This document shows positions 15,826 to 18,227 of a DNA stretch of 18,227 nucleotides, in pieces. The translations under genes and the position numbers were made by a program. Location of the stretch: contig CAJPTO010000037.1 of NCBI GenBank assembly GCA_905373605.1, positions 1-18,227 on the forward strand, read 5' to 3'. The notes beneath the pieces were generated by a model. That model was not told the DNA's origin. It did not search any database and saw only the letters and a list, made by a program, of their open reading frames with translations. Positions within the stretch are counted from its first letter, which is position 1; the number at the start of each line of letters is the position of its first letter. This stretch comes from an uncultured Prevotella sp. (GTDB lineage: Bacteria; Bacteroidota; Bacteroidia; Bacteroidales; Bacteroidaceae).

Positions 15826-15852
15826 TTACGCCAACTACCGCGGTAGACGTAA
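15826..15852. promoter_or_regulatory. CTACCGCGGTAG palindrome with flanking arms
   Basis: A perfect 12-bp palindrome at 15835-15846 is flanked by TTACG (15826-15830) and CGTAA (15848-15852). The spacers are unequal (4 and 1 bp), so the whole is a bulged inverted repeat. It could be an operator between the divergent regulator and susC, though it is nearly 700 bp from the regulator start. The rest of 15515-15986 shows only short hairpins near 15727-15757. Confidence 0.3.
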
Positions 15853-15986
15853 TGGCTCCCCATAACAATAAGCATTTACACCAAAGGGATTATATCTTAA
15901 GCCGTACCAGAATGATACAGTGTGAGATTTAGCTGCATTTTTAGGCAACAAACCGCGGATACGAATTGTAAGTGGAAAGTAAGAAA

Positions 15987-16162
15987 TTATGTTCTTCTGT
16001 CAAACTCCTTAAGTCCTTCTGTCAACCATCTTATGTCCTTCTGTCAACCGCCTCATGCCCTTCTGTCAACCACCTTATGTCCTTCTGTCAACCACCTTAT
16101 GTTTTTCTGTCAACCACCTTATGTTCTTCTGTCAAACCCCTTATGTTCTTCTGTCAAACCCC
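15987..16162. repeat. Eight-unit 22-bp pyrimidine-rich tandem array
   Basis: Eight units of exactly 22 bp run from 15987, with consensus TTATGTYCTTCTGTCAACCACC. The invariant heart is TTCTGTCAA. Units 7 and 8 are identical, while units 2-4 vary most. Because 22 is not a multiple of three, the three plus-strand ORFs that cross it shift frame from unit to unit and are not real genes. Confidence 0.92.
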
Positions 16163-16289
16163 TTGCCTACGTCAAAATCGTTAACAATACTTTCTGTTCG
16201 AACTTCCCCCGTGAAACGTCAACAGACGCAGCAAGGCGAAACACGGCATTTCACTTTCGCCCACCTGGATGTTAAAAAAGAATGCATCG

Positions 16290-16321
16290 TTTGGAGGGAA
16301 TTAGGAAATTTCATAATTTTG
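16290..16321 (+). promoter_or_regulatory. Promoter of the SusR-like regulator (TTTG-N20-TAnnTTTG)
   Basis: TTTG (16290-16293), a 20-bp spacer and TAATTTTG (16314-16321) match the Bacteroidota consensus on the plus strand. Transcription would start near 16326, leaving a leader of about 195 nt before the regulator. Confidence 0.75.
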
Positions 16322-16400
16322 CAATCAAGGGAGGAGCAGTAGAATTCTTATTCTTTCGCACAGGTTTGCGGAATTGCTTCTACCATACCGTGTTGTTCAG

Positions 16401-16496
16401 ATGTCGCCCGATGCCTTCCATTCTGCCAATCAAGGAGAAATGATTCTTTTCTCGTTCCTCGAAAAGTACGTTTTCTCGCCTGCCACAATCATGTAG
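16401..16496 (+). CDS. Possible upstream ORF (31 codons) in the regulator leader
   Basis: An ATG-started frame of 31 codons (MSPDAFHSANQGEMILF...) lies wholly inside the leader and stops at TAG 16494-16496, 27 bp before the regulator ATG and in the same frame. It resembles no known protein. It might act as a leader peptide, or be an accident. A short CTTTTC/GAAAAG stem lies within it. Confidence 0.2.
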   Translation: MSPDAFHSANQGEMILFSFLEKYVFSPATIM

Positions 16497-16523
16497 ACAA
16501 CTTATAACTCCCATTACCCTCAC

Positions 16524-18227
16524 ATGAAACGAAACCAGCATATTCTCTTATCGTTCATCGCACTATGGTGTCCGACAGTCATGCTTGCGTCCTATAACGA
16601 CACGTGGGCACAAGCGTCTTGGAATAAAATCCACAACAAAGACATCGTGTGGCAGAACATTAAGCCGAAACTGGCCGCCCTTGACAATGAGTTGGAGAAA
16701 GCTGAAGCCTATCATCAAAAAAGGTTGGGACAGATCGAGGCACTCAAGGCAAGGCTAAGCTTCTGCAAGGGTCCGCATCAACGCTACACGCTCTACATGC
16801 AGCTACAAAAGCAATACGCCATCATCAGCGTAGACTCTTGTTACGCCTACGCCAGTCGCGCGCTCAACGAATCTCAGCACACGGGCAACGCCAAGCATCA
16901 GGCGTTGGCCATGCTGGCACAGGCAAGGATCTGCATGAAGGGCGGGTTCTTCAAGGAAAGCGAAGACCTGCTCTCAGCCATCCGCTCCAGCAACCTGCAT
17001 CTTTACGCCCACAAGCTATATCAAGAACAGGAGTTAGATTTGGCATTTGAAGAAGGACTCTACAACAGGCTGTACGACATCAGCGACAACGACCCCTACT
17101 CGCAAAGGATGAGAAAGGCCATCGAATGGGCTGAAGGGCATCTTCCCGTTTCTGATCCCACCAGAATAAAGTTTTACCTGGAATATGCCTTCCACTGCAA
17201 GCGATACAAGGAGGCGATGGGCTACGCAGCATTGCTGCTGACCAAGCTGCATCCCCATTCGGAAGAATACGCCTACCACTTGGGCAACTTGGGCTTCATG
17301 GAGATGGGGGTGGGAGAATTTGAGAAGGCAGCCAACGACATCTGCCAGTCTGCCATTCTCGAAATAAGACAAGGATCTTATGAATATCCAGCCATGCGGA
17401 AGCTGGCAGAGATGCTCCTTTTCATGGGTTATCCCAAGTATGCCTACAAATACAGCTCCATCAGCATGCAAAACGCCCAAGCCTTCGGCTCCAGATACCG
17501 CATTGCGGAGAGCTCTAAATTCTACCCACACATCAATCAGATACAGCATGAGGAAATAAACTGCCAACGAAAGATACTCATCGTGGTGCTTATCTTGCTA
17601 TCGGTGAGCATCATCGTGATGATCTGCCTGCAAGTATACATCCGGAAACAGAACCGCCGGCTGCATGAAAAGAACAGAATCATCGTCGAACAGAACGAGG
17701 AGGTGAACGAGAAATCGGAAGTCATCATTAGGCAAAACGAACAGCTTGTCGACACCAACCTCAAAATATCTGTCATCAACGAAGAACTGCGCGAGGCAAA
17801 CACCATCAAGGCTGCCATCCTCGGGCAAGTCATCATGAACACGGCAGAAATACGAACGGACATTGCCAAGATGAAGAAGCAGATTGGTTACAAGCTCACC
17901 TCGCATGATTATCTCGGCATCAGGATGATGCTTAACGACGAGAAGGCAAGCGACATTGGAGCGCATACGCAATTTGACAAGATTGTACTCACGTTGTTTC
18001 CCGATTTTGTCACACAGTTTAATGCCCTCCTCAAGACAGATGCCCACCAGCAACCCCTGCCACATGAGACATTGACTCCCGAAATGCGCATCGTGGCTCT
18101 AATCCGGTTAGGCATAGACCGCAACACGGATATCGCACAATGCCTGGGCTATTCGGTGAACACCGTGAAACGATACAAGAACATTCTGTTTAACATCTCC
18201 GACTTGGAGAAGGATGCGTTCTATGCC
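16524..18227 (+). CDS. SusR-like membrane-spanning transcriptional regulator (TPR, coiled coil, HTH), 3' end off window
   Basis: The frame opens at ATG 16524 and is still open at the right edge after 568 residues. An in-frame TAG at 16494 rules out a longer start. Order of parts: signal peptide or membrane anchor (1-23), a helical TPR-like sensor domain (about 45-345, probably periplasmic), one membrane segment (350-371), a coiled coil rich in Glu, Asn and Gln (374-428), then a C-terminal region. That region has LFPDFVTQFNALL (491-503) and a LuxR-like helix-turn-helix, MRIVALIRLGIDRNTDIAQC to VNTVKRYKNILFN (521-557). This architecture matches the DUF6377/SusR type of Bacteroidota regulators, in which the outer half senses a sugar and the inner half binds DNA. 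It is divergent from susC, with 2.1 kb between, so it probably activates susCDE. Only a few residues should be missing. Confidence 0.85.
   Translation, partial: MKRNQHILLSFIALWCPTVMLASYNDTWAQASWNKIHNKDIVWQNIKPKLAALDNELEKAEAYHQKRLGQIEALKARLSFCKGPHQRYTLYMQLQKQYAIISVDSCYAYASRALNESQHTGNAKHQALAMLAQARICMKGGFFKESEDLLSAIRSSNLHLYAHKLYQEQELDLAFEEGLYNRLYDISDNDPYSQRMRKAIEWAEGHLPVSDPTRIKFYLEYAFHCKRYKEAMGYAALLLTKLHPHSEEYAYHLGNLGFMEMGVGEFEKAANDICQSAILEIRQGSYEYPAMRKLAEMLLFMGYPKYAYKYSSISMQNAQAFGSRYRIAESSKFYPHINQIQHEEINCQRKILIVVLILLSVSIIVMICLQVYIRKQNRRLHEKNRIIVEQNEEVNEKSEVIIRQNEQLVDTNLKISVINEELREANTIKAAILGQVIMNTAEIRTDIAKMKKQIGYKLTSHDYLGIRMMLNDEKASDIGAHTQFDKIVLTLFPDFVTQFNALLKTDAHQQPLPHETLTPEMRIVALIRLGIDRNTDIAQCLGYSVNTVKRYKNILFNISDLEKDAFYA

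Noticed and set aside
15922..16275. A 117-codon plus-strand ORF with repeated SVNHL/FCQPP-like segments
   Set aside because: It is generated by the 22-bp array. The period shifts frame at every unit, so its peptide repeats come from open frames in the array and not from a gene.

Overview
The window comes from a member of the Bacteroidota, most likely Prevotellaceae. The evidence is a SusC/SusD/SusE outer-membrane operon, a regulator resembling SusR, a lemA-htpX pair, a NagB/PIG-L fusion protein of the Bacteroidota type, and promoters fitting the phylum's TTTG-N19/20-TAnnTTTG consensus instead of -35/-10 boxes. The species cannot be fixed from the sequence alone. All genes lie on the minus strand except the last one, which leads off the right edge on the plus strand.

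Layout. (1) Positions 1-4905 form an amino-sugar block, read right to left: canonical nagB, then 4 bp later a NagB-like/PIG-L deacetylase fusion, then a gap with a CTAG-rich repeat array and a large hairpin, then a NahK-like N-acetylhexosamine kinase, then a truncated CBM9-like protein at the left edge. (2) Positions 5570-7216 hold lemA and htpX, flanked on both sides by arrays of the same octamer. (3) Positions 7217-8476 are intergenic, with a clear lemA promoter and, further right, a promoter/terminator pair bounding a candidate small RNA of about 115 nt. (4) Positions 8477-14389 hold susC-susD-susE, with a long intercistronic hairpin between susD and susE. (5) Positions 14390-16523 are a 2.1-kb divergent intergenic region with PurR/LacI-type palindromes and four unrelated tandem arrays. 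(6) From 16524 to the right edge runs a membrane-bound TPR/coiled-coil/HTH regulator like SusR.

How the parts may work together. NahK, NagB and the fusion all act on hexosamines. The fusion's NagB-like half lacks the catalytic residues that the neighbouring NagB keeps, while its PIG-L half has an intact zinc motif. An attractive inference is that it deacetylates an N-acetylated sugar phosphate and passes the product to NagB. The SusR-like protein probably controls the divergent susCDE genes, whose products bind and import a glycan. SusE similarity and the regulator type point weakly to alpha-glucan. No glycoside hydrolase is visible here.

The most unusual trait is the non-coding DNA. Eight tandem arrays occur, in all four long gene-free gaps of the window; one ends on the htpX stop codon. 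Their units are unrelated in sequence between most gaps but fall into few lengths (8, 9 or exactly 22 bp). Three arrays of different sequence share the 22-bp period. None is coding or CRISPR-like. No tRNA, rRNA, insertion sequence or CRISPR array was recognised.
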